A stretch of 64,000 nucleotides of DNA, from positions 26,814,477 through 26,878,476 of the forward strand of contig NC_092801.1 of assembly GCF_918797505.1 (NCBI RefSeq), in the 5' to 3' direction. A program made the position numbers and the translations under genes. Positions 20,107 through 30,172 of this stretch are shown here, in pieces (the stretch's first letter is position 1; each line of letters begins with the position of its first letter). The notes under the pieces are model-generated. The model worked only from the letters and a program-made list of their open reading frames with translations. It was not told the origin of the DNA and made no database searches. The DNA is from Bemisia tabaci. Taxonomy: Eukaryota; Arthropoda; Insecta; Hemiptera; Aleyrodidae.

Positions 20107-20369
20107 ATTGTACTAGTCATTCAGCGTTATGGGCTGATTATTTAAAATCCGAAACATATATTTCATAAATTTTCGAGATTTTTGGAAAAATTTTTCGTGG
20201 AATTTCACGATTTTAATCTCTGTTAATTGAGAGGAACAGTGGTTTATTATATTTTTCTATTTTCCTTATTTTATTTTTAACTCTATCAAATCTATTTTTG
20301 AGCGCATTTTTATCGTATACTGTAATTTGACTCCATATTGCAGCAAGGACCAAGGAGCATCTCTCCGTA
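20107..20369. other. AT-rich intergenic, nothing recognised
   Basis: No frames or repeats beyond low complexity. Confidence 0.4.
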
Positions 20370-20377
20370 AAAGTACC

Positions 20378-20433
<56 letters not shown>

Positions 20434-20590
20434 TATTATTATTATTTATTTGTCATTCAACAACGTTACAATAGAATTAAAAGATTTACATCAAAAGAGA
20501 TAAAAAATAAAAACAGGTAAGAAAGGGGGGTACGAAAGATTGAATTAAATCATTAAATCATTAAATCATTGTTCATCAAAGTACCCCTCT
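20370..20590 (-). mobile_element. 5'-truncated LINE 3' end with poly-A and 13-bp TSD
   Basis: The repeat AAAGTACCCCTCT stands at 20370-20382 and 20578-20590. Between them, on the minus strand, about 130 bases end in GAATGACAAATAAATAATAA and a poly-A of about 50 (T run on the plus strand at 20383-20430). A long poly-A and a 13-bp target duplication are the known mark of target-primed LINE insertion. Only 3' UTR is left. Confidence 0.85.
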
Positions 20591-21342
20591 ACGTATGTTA
20601 TTTATAAAACAAGCCAAAAATAGCGATTCTTTATTGCAAAATGTTGTTCAAGTCCACCCCATAATTGGAACAACCCCCCCTTCCCCCCCAAAAAAACCCA
20701 AAAATGTCTTTTTCCAGATTTTTTCACTGCGGATCCCTTCCCCCCTTCCCCCTGAGATAAAATTCTGACAACGCCACTGCGCTACATGCGACAAAATTAC
20801 ACTTTTTTCTCTACAAATTAAAATGTTTTCAAGAACCGATTTTACTCGGTTAAGTATAATCGGTTTTTGGAAAAAAATTTAATTCGTGTAGAAAAAAGTG
20901 TTCATAGTGCCGATAAAGTGTTGGTTAAATTGTGCAGTATGCTACAATATAGTGACAACTAGACTTTCTGATTTCTTTTGAAATTTCTATCGTCATCTCA
21001 CGGTTTAGCTGGCTCTGTTCACGTGCCGCAACGCGAGTCCCGAAGTTTTTCAATCAAATCGAGAGTTACTAAGGCCCTCGATCAATCAACCCCGTCAAGG
21101 TCAGTGTCAAATCAATCCCGATTAGTTTTTGATTCGTTCGATTTCCGTCTAGACCTCTGACGTCAAGTCACGCGGCAGAATCGCGGATCCTCCTCGCCGT
21201 GGGAAAACGTCGTATGAACCCTCGGACGTTGCTAAACTCCTCCCTAAAATACTAATTTTTCGAAAACTCATTAAATTTTTAGATACGAGTAACTTTAGAT
21301 TAACTATCAAAAATTCGTCACTCTCTGCTCTCTTCGCTATCA
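20591..21342. other. No gene; family L half-end at 21190-21250
   Basis: GAAAACGTCGTATGAACCCT followed by GACGTTGCTAAA near 21201-21235 matches the terminal part of family L. The remainder is AT-rich with C/A homopolymers around 20675-20700. Confidence 0.45.
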
Positions 21343-21585
21343 CACACGTAAAAATTAAATTGCTGATTTAAAAATTTAATTACTAAAAAAAGTGATTACA
21401 ATGTTTCAATGTAGATTTTGCAACAAAAAAAACGCCGTTTTAACCACCTCCGTGGTTTTACAGCTTACAATAGTGGTTAAAGTAGTAAATTTTTTTTTTT
21501 TTTTTTTTTTTTTTTGGGTGAAATCTACGTTGAAATATTGTAGCCACTTTTTCTAGCAATTGAATTGTTACATCAGCAAGCAGAG
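21343..21585. mobile_element. Palindromic MITE-like element with poly-T loop
   Basis: TTACTAAAAAAAGTGATTAC...GTAGATTTTGCAAC is inverted at 21525-21570 (AAATCTACGTTGAAATATTGTAGCCACTTTTTCTAGC). A T run of about 28 sits in the loop near 21490. Confidence 0.6.
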
Positions 21586-21612
21586 CTGAGCTACTCTAAT
21601 ACGAACATATTT

Positions 21613-21875
21613 CACGGAGAAAAAAATTTCGTGCATGGGATCGGAAGTTGAGGTCATATGGATCTCCGAAGTTTTCGGATTACGCATCCGAAAACTTAAG
21701 GTCCAACTGCCGAAGTTCGGGTCAAACATCTGGAGTACTTCTGTTGGTACCGGAGTGCTTCAGATGTGTGGCCCGAACTTCGGCAGCTGGACCTCAAGTT
21801 TTCGGATGCGTGATCCAAAAAATTCAGAGATCCATATGACCTCAACTTCGGGTCCCACGCACGAATTTTTTTTTA
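21613..21875. mobile_element. Family O foldback MITE, copy 1
   Basis: CACGGAGAAAAAAATTTCG at the left pairs with the right end (CGAATTTTTTTTT). The arms GTCATATGGATCTCCGAAGT and complement, and CCGAAGTTCGGG with CCCGAACTTCGG, make nearly the whole element one hairpin. The right terminus has decayed. Confidence 0.75.
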
Positions 21876-22262
21876 GAGCTTTCCCGCTTGTTTGAATTTT
21901 AGTCAAGAGCTTCGTCCGTGTAAATATGGCAACAATGGAAAGTCATACGGCGTTTTCCCTTACATCAATCCAACAGAAAATAATCGGAAACGGAACCGTG
22001 TTTTCTTCCTCGGCTCAACCGGATTTCCTCTCTCATTTATTTTGCAAACCCGCGGATCCAACCGCGTAATCAATTTCGCCCTTCGCGAATTCGCCGACGA
22101 AGGGAAGCGGAAAGGTAACCCCGACCCCTTTTCGTTCTCCCCCTTCGCCTTCGAGTGTGAAAAGGTATGTAAATGAAGCATGAACGTCTTGATTTTGCGG
22201 CCTAGTCGTCCTCGCGATGCTACGCCAACAAGTTGAACATGTTTTTTTAAGATGGGCCCTAG

Positions 22263-23147
22263 GAGATAGTGCTATCATGCGGCCCAAGGCTCATCTGAAA
22301 GTGGAGATGTTCCCTTCCAGAAACGACTTCCCCTAAGGGTTGTTGTTTTCTCTGTCTCCCTGCTCCGCTTTTGTGCGCATTTTGAGTTATTTCGCACGGA
22401 AAACAAACCAAAGGTGCATCAGTTTGGCCTCGTTGCGGTGCTTGTCACTTGAGGAATTTACATTAATTATCCTACATAAATATTAAATTTACATTTAGTC
22501 TGCTAGGCAATTGGGAATATTGTGAAATGTCAAGTTTTTTTAACAATTTTTACCTAAAAGATAGTGCTATGCAGCCCAAGGTTCATCTGAAAGTGGAGAT
22601 GTTCCCTTCCTGAAACGACTTGTTTCGGAGCCCCTCGGATATGTTGTTCTCTGTGTCTTCCTGCTCCGCTTTTGTGCGCATTTTGAGTTATTTCGCACGG
22701 AAAACAAACCGAAGGTGCATCATTTTGTCCTCCAGGTGGTGCTTGTCACTTGAGGAATTTACATTAATTATCCTACATAAATATTAAATTTACATTTAGT
22801 CTGCTAGACAATTGGGAATATTGTGAAATGTCAAGTTTTTTTAACAATTTTTACCTAAAAGATAGTGCTATGCAGCCCAAGGTTCATCTGAAAGTGGAGA
22901 TGTTCCCTTCCTGAAACGACTTGTTTCGGAGCCCCTCGGATATGTTGTTCTCTGTGTCTTCCTGCTCCGCTTTTGTGCGCATTTTGAGTTATTTCGCACG
23001 GAAAACAAACCAAAGGTGCATCAGTTTGGCCTCGTTGCGGTGCTTGTCACTTGAGGAATTTACATTAATTATCCTACATAAATATTAAATTTACATTTCG
23101 TCTACTAGGAACATTGTGAAATGTTGAGCGTTTTTAACAATTCTCAC
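22263..23147 (+). repeat. Three tandem ~300-bp units
   Basis: TCATCTGAAAGTGGAGATGT recurs at 22291, 22583 and 22884. Each unit then has CCTGCTCCGCTTTTGTGCGC, TTATTTCGCACGGAAAACAA and TTACATTAATTATCCTACAT. Units two and three are nearly identical over most of their length, so the last duplication is recent. Confidence 0.92.
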
Positions 23148-23158
23148 GAGAAAATACA

Positions 23159-23462
23159 CTCAGGGTGTCTACAAGTGCGGAATTTCCGGAAAGTCCGGGA
23201 ATAGTACTGATTTTTCAAGGGCGGTCTGGGAGTACTGAAAAAGTGCGGAAATCCGCAAAAAGGTCCGGAATTCGTTCAATTTTTGACGCAATTTGAGCGA
23301 GAAATTCAAATTGTTGAAATTTTTCTAATTTCTTCAAATGGAGGTACTGAAAAGGTACGAAATTTTTCTGTCGGAGGAGGTATTGAATTTCTCGAGAATA
23401 TACTGAAAAAGTCCTGTAAAAGTACTCATTTTTGACCAGCCTGTTTTAGTAAACACCCCTAA
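23159..23462. mobile_element. Family N MITE, copy 1
   Basis: CAGGGTGTCTACAAGTGCGG at the left and TTTTAGTAAACACCCCT at the right match the ends of copy 34198-34477. Internal TCCGGAA units recur. Confidence 0.7.
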
Positions 23463-24159
23463 AAAAGTTTTTTTTTAAAGCTGATAAGTCTCCAGACGCC
23501 TTTATCCTTCCACCTGGCACCAGCGCTCCCATTTCGCGGAGATGACTCAATCAGCGAGGGAAATCGAACTAATGATAGGTGTCAGCGCATCCCAGCATCC
23601 CCCCACCCCCCGCCACACAGCGGCAGGTGTCAATGAAAGTGCGTGTTGTATCGTACGTGCATGTGTATGTGTGCGCTCGCGAAAGCTGCATCCTCGGCTC
23701 GGCCGTCAAAAACCAGACCGCGATTTTTCGACTCGCCACGCGGCCACCCTTCAATTACACACCTTCCAAGTCAAAACAACGTATATCCTCTAGGATTCCA
23801 GTTCATCTTAGGTTGCTTTTCCAACCATCCCGTCGCGTAATTTACATTACTTAGGAAGACAGCAGTAAGTGCACCTCGCGGTTTGAGTCGCGGTTGGCGT
23901 GTGACGAGGCGTTGACGAGGCTCATCATGGGGTGCTACTTACTGCTGGTTTCCGTTGCACGGCGGCGGCGCTATCGCTATTTTCATCGGTCGTCCGTCCG
24001 GTCCAATCATCGCGAAAGTTCGCGCCGAAACATCCATCGCCGTCGCCTGGCAAAAGCTACTCGCAGGAACGAGTTTACGCGCTTTAATTACTGATTTATA
24101 GATTGACGGGTGTTTGGATTGGGTTCTTGGAAGAGTGAGGGATTCGCGATATTACTGAC
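23463..24159. other. Mixed-composition DNA, no gene assigned
   Basis: A moderately GC-rich part (23540-24090) has overlapping open frames on both strands, none recognised. Confidence 0.3.
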
Positions 24160-24189
24160 CAATTCTTCGTGGATTTTTCGCCGAACGAA

Positions 24190-24702
24190 ATGGAGATGTT
24201 GCATGTGTGAGGAATTTGCGATTTGACTGCTGATTCTTATGTCAAAGTTCGCAAGAAACACGATGTGGCCACTGGTTTTCTCTGAAATCAACTCCCAAGC
24301 TCAAAAAGAACTCTCAAGTTGAGGCCAAAATGGAGGGAATATCCCACGCTATCCTGAGAGTCCACGTCTATATCAAGACAAACTCTCCATGCGAAGATAG
24401 GGAGCAAATACATTAGCAGTGATGCCATGTTTTCAGTTTTAAAGTCCCCAAATAAAGTGGCAGCCCTGTCAAGTTATTTGCTCCCTATCTTTGCATGGAG
24501 AGTTTGTCTGGATGTAGAGGTGGACTCTCAGGATAGCGTGGGATATCCCCATCCCCTCCATTTCGGCCTCAACTTGAGAGCTTTTTTTGAGGTTGGGAGT
24601 TGATTTCAGAGACAACCAATGGCACCATCGTGTTTCTCGCGAACTTTTACATATGAATCAATGGTCAAATCCCAAATTCCTCACACATGCAACATTCCAT
24701 TC
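24190..24702. mobile_element. Family J foldback element, copy 1
   Basis: About 510 bp, nearly a perfect palindrome: GGAGATGTTGCATGTGTGAG at the left and CACATGCAACATTCC at the right, with arms of roughly 230 bp including CACGCTATCCTGAGAGTCCA and its inverse. Flanks TTCTTCGTGGATTTTTCG stand directly repeated on both sides (24160-24189, 24701-24730). Confidence 0.85.
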
Positions 24703-24797
24703 TTCGTGGATTTTTCGCGGAACGAAATTATGCTTTTGGTGTTGTTTGAAATGGAGTACGAAGTACCTACATGGGCAGAGTATGGACTCGTCGAAGT

Positions 24798-25534
24798 TAG
24801 AGTACCTTATAGAGAGAGTATGGACAACTCGGTTTATGTAGCTCATAGGTCCCAAAAGGGCGACAACGTGAGAAACGGAAATCACTAGTAAAGTGCTGCT
24901 GCCAACCTATGCATTTGAAAGATTAATCAATATGGCCGATAGCGCGTTGTAAACAAGCGTTTTTAAGGATTAAGGCTTTGGAACTGAGAAATTTTATGCA
25001 AAATCAAAGTTTTATACGTGCTTTTATAATTTTTGATCAGTGCACCTACTCTCGGAGTTTGAATTAGTACCACTGGATAATTCGAGTGCATAGGTTGGCT
25101 GCCTTTTTGGGCCCCAAGAGCTACTTACATGACCTGGTCAAACCCAAGGTAGATTTACACAGGTATGGAAAAGTTGAAAATTTCCCATGAGCCTCAGTAC
25201 GTGTCACATGACCTCGTGACGTAGGTTAAGAGGCCCGTTTTTTAATTAAATTACAATCAAATTAACATTCAAACGTTTGTGCGTTTAAACGCTAAAATTA
25301 ATATCGTATAACCAAAATTGTGCAAAAAATCCCACAAAATTTTGACAAACGATAAACCGAACATAATAAATCAAAATAATCAAAACATACAAAATGGCTG
25401 ACGTTAAGGGGCCGCTGGAGAGCCAATCAGAGGCCAGTTGTTTAGTTCTGTCCATACCTGTGTAAATCTACCTTGGGTCAAACCTACCCTCCAAAGTTTC
25501 GAGTTGTCCATACTCTCCCTATAAAGGCACTCTA
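24798..25534. mobile_element. hAT-type element, family D
   Basis: Ends TAGAGTACCTTATAGAGAG and complement resemble family C but the next bases differ (TATGGACAACTCG). It is flanked by the exact 8-bp duplication GTCGAAGT (24790-24797 and 25535-25542). The 737-bp length includes a nested 331-bp element. No transposase is encoded. Confidence 0.88.
25145..25475. mobile_element. Element nested in D, 9-bp TSD
   Basis: Inverted ends CAAGGTAGATTTACACAGG / CCTGTGTAAATCTACCTTG flank 331 bp. GGTCAAACC is duplicated on both sides (25136-25144 and 25476-25484). Only one copy is in the window. The superfamily is open. Confidence 0.8.
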
Positions 25535-25542
25535 GTCGAAGT

Positions 25543-25618
25543 ATGTGTCTTTAAGGGACCAAGAGGGCAGCCAACCTTCCAACACGAAAAAAAAAAACTC
25601 CACAAATAAATGGTATTG

Positions 25619-25651
<33 letters not shown>

Positions 25652-26091
25652 ACAGCAGGAATGTTTTCGACTTTGAATCATTCCCCATAGTCCTCCTCTC
25701 GGAATCATGCATCGCCACCGACACGAAGTTACGAAGCTCCTCGGTTCGGATTCAACGAGGGCACCCGGGGAGGGGGTGTTGCCCCCTCTTTAAGGGACGG
25801 GGGGGGGGGGGGCAGGACGGCCCTCGCGTGATTCCGAGTGAAAATCCTGGAAGCGGCGATCCATCAACAGCAACAGCCACAGCGGCGGCGGCTAATGACC
25901 ACACGTCATAACACATAACAATTGCGCCATCGCATTGTGCATGAGCAGGTCATCGCCACGCCGCGCATCGCCATGCCAGGACCCCGCCTCACTTTCCGCG
26001 GCATATATTTGTATCGGTTGATCTTAAAAGGACTTAAGCGCCGAAAAATATCGCATTTGAGTCTATGGTGGTTCGGTACCAGCGGGGCGAT
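25543..26091. other. Poly-A and mixed DNA, no gene assigned
   Basis: An A run of about 30 (25618-25650) follows AATAAATGG, which could be a retroposed tail, but no target duplication is seen. A G run of about 14 lies near 25800. Confidence 0.4.
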
Positions 26092-26349
26092 TATTGAAAT
26101 TGATGGACAAAGCTATAGACAAAGAAGACATAGGGAGTATGGAGCGATCTTATTGGTTCACATGGTTGGTTCTTATAGACGAAGTGAAGAAAATGATGGA
26201 CTAACTGCCGGGTCTTCAGTGGGTTGCCGTTAGTTAGTCCATTACCTACGTCCTATGTCCATTGCCACCACCTGCTTTCACCAATAGGAGCCCTCCAAAT
26301 CCCTTTTGTCGTCTTTGTCTATAGCTTTGTCTATCAATTTCAATAATCG
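26092..26349. mobile_element. Family P MITE, full copy 2
   Basis: CGGGGCGATTATTGAAATTG at the left pairs with CAATTTCAATAATCG at the right; inner AGACAAAGCTATAGACAAAG... is inverted near 26305-26340. Confidence 0.8.
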
Positions 26350-27010
26350 TGGATGATCGATTATCGAAATTTCCCCATTCAAAGCTCTGCCAGAGAATGG
26401 AGATGTTGCATAGGTGAGGAATTTGCGATTTGACTGTTGATTCTTACGTAGAAGTTCGCGAGAAACACGATGGTGCCTCTGGTTTTCTCTGATATCAACT
26501 CCCAAGCTCAAAAAAGCTCTCAAGTTGAGGCTAAAATGGAGGGGATATCCCACGCTATCCTGAGAGTCCACCTCTACATCAAGACAAACTCTCCATGCCA
26601 AAGATAGGGTGCGAATACATTAGCAGTGATGCCGTGTTTTCAGTTTTGGGGTCCCCAAATAAAGTGGCAGCCCTGTCAATGTATTTGCTCCCTATCTTTG
26701 CATGGAGAGTTTGTTTTAATGTAGAGGTGGACTCTCAGAATAGCGTGGGATATCCCCTCCATTTTGGCCTCAACTTGAGAGCTTTTTTTGAGCTTGGGAG
26801 TTGATTTCGGAGAAAACCAGTGGCACCATCGTGTTTCTCGCGAACTGTTTACATAAGAATCAACAGTCAAATCGCAAATTCCTCACACATGCAACATCTC
26901 CATTGATTATTAAGGCGTTCGTTGCGAACGCCATGTTTATAGACCATTTTCCCATTGGTTTAAATGGCTGATCAATCAATACGTCTAAATACACGCCACG
27001 CCACTGATTA
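26350..27010. mobile_element. Family I copy split by family J
   Basis: 26350-26398 (ATTATCGAAATTTCCCCATT...) and 26902-27010 (GATTATTAAGGCGTTCGTTGC...CACGCCACGCCACTG) form one family I element. J copy 2 interrupts it within the GAATCGATTATT core, with AT duplicated. This makes J younger than I. Confidence 0.75.
26399..26901. mobile_element. Family J foldback element, copy 2
   Basis: GGAGATGTTGCATAGGTGAG to GCAACATCTCC, about 503 bp, with the same palindromic arms and central loop (AGTGGCAGCCCTGTCAA) as copy 1. Confidence 0.85.
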
Positions 27011-27164
27011 GTGTTCTGGGCGATCAGAAAACAGAAATCAGGTTGACAACAGTTTGGAATTTAACCCCTCTTCTAAGTTCAATTTACTCAAAATCATTCG
27101 GATTATTATTGATGAGTACCGATTATGGTGGTAACTGAATTAGGGGCCTCTGTGACAAAACGAC

Positions 27165-27236
27165 TGCCCCCTGTGAGGATTGAACTCACGACCTCTGGTT
27201 TACAAGACCAGCGCTCTACCACTAATCTAAAGAGGC
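27165..27236 (-). tRNA. trnT(TGT): tRNA-Thr (anticodon TGT), copy 3, D arm damaged
   Basis: The sequence is nearly identical to 19887-19958, but the D stem reads GATT against GAGC, giving an A-G mismatch. It also changes the A box to TAGATTAGTGG where the consensus has C. The anticodon arm, T arm, acceptor arm and downstream TTTT are unchanged. With the weakened internal promoter and D stem it may be a recent pseudogene. The family A insertion lies about 85 bp upstream of the tRNA start. Confidence 0.8.
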
Positions 27237-27320
27237 TGAGATATGGATCTGCTTTCGAGCTCTTGTGTTGAGACGTAGCAAGGAGGAGCACTCATGCGTA
27301 GTAAGAGAGAGAAAACGCCT

Positions 27321-27646
27321 CACTGGAAAAAAAACACATTGGATCTAGAGTCCAGACTCTTGAATACATTGACCAGGAAAAATACTCTTGATTCAATCAG
27401 ATTTAAGCTTAAATCAAAAGGAAATCCGCTCAAAGTAAGAGGCTTGGTTCTTGATTTTTGCAAAAATCTGATTGAATCAAGAGTATTTTTTCAATGAGAT
27501 TTAAGCTTAAATCAAAAGGAAACCCGCTTAAATTAAGAGGCTTGGTTCTTGATTTAAGCAAAAATCTGATTGAATCAAGAGTATTTTTTCTTGTCAATGT
27601 TTTCAAGAGTCTGGACTCTAGATCCAATGTGTTTTTTTCCCCAGTG
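27321..27646. mobile_element. Family A MITE, copy 1 (internally duplicated)
   Basis: CACTGGAAAAAAAACACATTGG... to ...CCCCAGTG. It is 326 bp rather than the usual 225-233, because about 98 bp of the centre (TTAAGCTTAAATCAAAAGGA...AGAGTATTTTTTC) is tandemly duplicated. Flanks are CT/CT. Confidence 0.92.
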
Positions 27647-27717
27647 CTGAAATCGTCGCGTACCTCGAAAAATTTTCGCGTCTCAGCTGATGGAAAATGA
27701 ACTTTTAATAAACCTCT

Positions 27718-27858
27718 ATCCATCGGAATTTCCCCATTTGAAGCTATGGCAAAGAATCGATTATTAGGGCGTTCGTTGCGAACGCCATGTTCATAGATCA
27801 CTTCATAGGTTGAAATGGCAGTTCGATCGATATCTCACAAAGCATGCCACGTCATTGA
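27718..27858. mobile_element. Family I element, copy 4
   Basis: GAATTTCCCCATTTGAAGCT...AATCGATTATTAGGGCGTTC...CATGCCACGTCATTG, in the inverse orientation to the copy at 2651. Confidence 0.7.
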
Positions 27859-27868
27859 TCGGCACTGC

Positions 27869-28317
27869 TTAAGGTGATTCGATGGACGCCATGTTTTGTG
27901 TCAGAACGGCATGCGATATATCGCATCAATTGGTTCCATTTTTTCTGCTACTCGTCATTTTCCTCCAATTTTGAGATCGCAATTCTGTTGTCAGGAGGCT
28001 AAATCGCTCACTTACCAATTTTAACAAAGAAATTCAACGTCATAAAGGCGTGGTTTTTTTTAGAGAGAAAATATCGCATTCGAGAGCAGTTTCGTTATCA
28101 GTATCGAATGCGATGTTTTCTCTCTGAAAAAACCACGCATTTAATACGTTGAATTTCCTTGTTAAAATTGGTAAGTGAGTGCTTTAGGCTCCTGACAACA
28201 GAATTGCGATCTTAAAATTGGAGAAAAATGACGAGTAGCTGAAAAAATGGAACCAATTGATGCGATATATCGCATGCCGTTCTGACACATAATATGGCGC
28301 CCATCGAATCACCTTAA
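27869..28317. mobile_element. Family S palindromic element with TTAA ends
   Basis: 449 bp, almost fully palindromic: TTAAGGTGATTCGATGG... and ...CCATCGAATCACCTTAA-like right end; inner GCGATATATCGCATCAATTG and complement; centre AAAATATCGCATTCGAGAGC/GCGATGTTTTCTC. TTAA at both borders could be a piggyBac-type target duplication or part of the ends. The half copy 56640-56890 also begins TTAAGGTGATTCG. Confidence 0.8.
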
Positions 28318-28617
28318 GCCCGTGAATTTTCGCTCCTTCTTTTTTTTCGAAGAAATTTCAAAAAAAACAAGCCAACTTTATTGCTTGACGTTTTACAGAA
28401 TATTCTACCAACATGAAAGGAACAATCTAGGAAGTTTTCATAGCTGATAGTGAACTGCGCGAGGGGCTTCCGCGCTAAATTTTTAAATCGACCTAAAAAT
28501 AAACTGCGGTCGGCATCTTTTTTCCGCGAAACGATTTTACGGGGAATCGGAGGAAAATTAATTAACTCCCGGCTCGACGGCGACGCGACGTCTCGGATTG
28601 CAGTTTCGAGGCGTTAA
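28318..28617. other. No gene recognised
   Basis: AT-rich, then a short CG-rich patch near 28570. Confidence 0.4.
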
Positions 28618-28766
28618 TGATCGATTTTCGATATTTCCCCATTTGAAGCTGTGGCGAAGGATCGAATATTAAGGTGTTCGTTGCGAACACTCTGTTTATC
28701 GATCCTTTTCCTTAGGTTTAAATGGCAGATCAAACGATGTATCGCAAAGCACGCCACACCACTGGT
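28618..28766. mobile_element. Family I element, copy 5
   Basis: TGATCGATTTTCGATATTTC...AAGGTGTTCGTTGCGAACAC...GCACGCCACACCACTG. Confidence 0.7.
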
Positions 28767-28981
28767 CTCGGGTTGCGCTAGGGATGACGAGCCTGGACCA
28801 GCGTTCGTTGAAACTGAGTCAGCTGGGATGGCCGTACGACCGGACGCAATTTTTCCGGGTGAAATTCGAGGCACGTCGAGGTGCAAAACACCGTAAAAAA
28901 CCAACACGGATGTTGCCAAATGAGTCATTTTTCTCCTCTTTCTTTTAGATAAAATATCAGCGAATAATTGAAGCATTTATG

Positions 28982-29205
28982 CACTGGGAAAAAAAACACA
29001 TTGGATCTAGAGTCCAGACTCTTAAAAACATCGACAAGAAAAAATACTCTTGATTCAATCGGATTTTTGCTTGAATCAAAACGAAATCCGCTTAAATTAA
29101 GAGGCTTGGTTCTTGCTTTAAGCTAGATTCTGATTTATTCAAGAGTACTTTTTCTTGTCGATGTTTTTAAGAGTCTGGACTCTAGATCCAATTTTTTTTC
29201 CAGTG
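28982..29205. mobile_element. Family A MITE, copy 2
   Basis: CACTGGGAAAAAAAACACATTGG to TTTTTTTTCCAGTG, 224 bp. Flanks TG/TA. Confidence 0.93.
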
Positions 29206-29337
29206 TAAGTGACATACCCAGGACCCAGGGTGTCCACACTTGAAAATCCCGGCCCGAAATTCACGCTTCCTCAGTTGCTATTTTGACCACCGGTTACCCT
29301 GAGTGCAAGGACGCGGCGCGAAATAAGTTCGGCGGGA

Positions 29338-30081
29338 ATGGAGATGTTGCATGAGTGAGGGATTTGCGATCTGACAATTGATTCTTATGTAAAAGTTCGC
29401 GAGAAACACGATGGTGTCACTGGTTTTCTCTGAAATTAACTCCCAAGCTCTAAAAAAGCTCTCAAGTTGAGGCCAAAATGGAGGGTATATCCCTCGCTAT
29501 CCTGAGCGTCCACCTCTACATCAAAGCAAACTCTCTATGCAAATGCAAAGATAGGGAGCAAATACATTGACAGGGCTGCCACTTTATTGGGGACTCTAAA
29601 ACTGAAAACACGGCAACCCTGCTAATGCATTTGCTCCCTATCTTTGCATGGAGAATTTGTCATGATGTAGAGGTGGACTCTCAGGATAGCGTGATGGGAT
29701 ACCCCCTCCATTTTGCCCGTAACTTGAGAGCTTTGTTTGAGCTTTGAAGTTGAGTGCAGAGAAAACCAGTGGCACCATCGTGTTTCTCGCGAACTTTTAC
29801 ATAAAAATCAACAGTCAAATCGCAAATTCCTTACACATGCACTGGAAAAAAAACACGTTGGATCTCGAGTACAGACTCTTATAAACATCGACAAGAAAAA
29901 ATACTCTTGATTCAATCAGATTTAAGCTTAAATCAAGAACCAAGCCTCTTAATTCGAGCGGATTTCCTTTTGATTTAAGCTTAAATCTGCTTGAATCAAG
30001 AGTCCTTTTTCTTGTCAATGTTTTCAAGAGTCTGAACTCTGGATCCAATGTGTTTTTTTTCCAGTGTACAACATCTCCATT
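29338..30081. mobile_element. Family J foldback element, copy 3, interrupted by family A
   Basis: J runs 29338-29839 and resumes at 30067 with CAACATCTCCAT; the right terminus contains A copy 3. Confidence 0.85.
29840..30066. mobile_element. Family A MITE, copy 3 (nested in J)
   Basis: 227 bp, CACTGGAAAAAAAACACG to CCAGTG, inserted within the CACATGCAACATCTCC terminus of J. A is thus younger than this J copy. Confidence 0.93.
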
Positions 30082-30090
30082 TAAGCATTT

Positions 30091-30172
30091 ATTTGGGAAT
30101 TTTACTCAAACGTGTCAGGGAAATCAGGGAAATGCCAGGGAATTTCATTTTCTAAATTCTGAGGCAACCGTA
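30091..30172. mobile_element. Family M right-end fragment
   Basis: GGGAATTTTACTCAAACGTG to TGAGGCAACCG, matching M right ends. Confidence 0.6.

Larger units (their letters stand above)
27150..27716. repeat. Segmental duplication unit with tRNA-Thr, filled-site copy
   Basis: Duplicate of 19874-20106. It is interrupted by family A copy 1 at 27321-27646, right after GAAAACGCCT, with CT on both sides of the insert. Confidence 0.85.
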
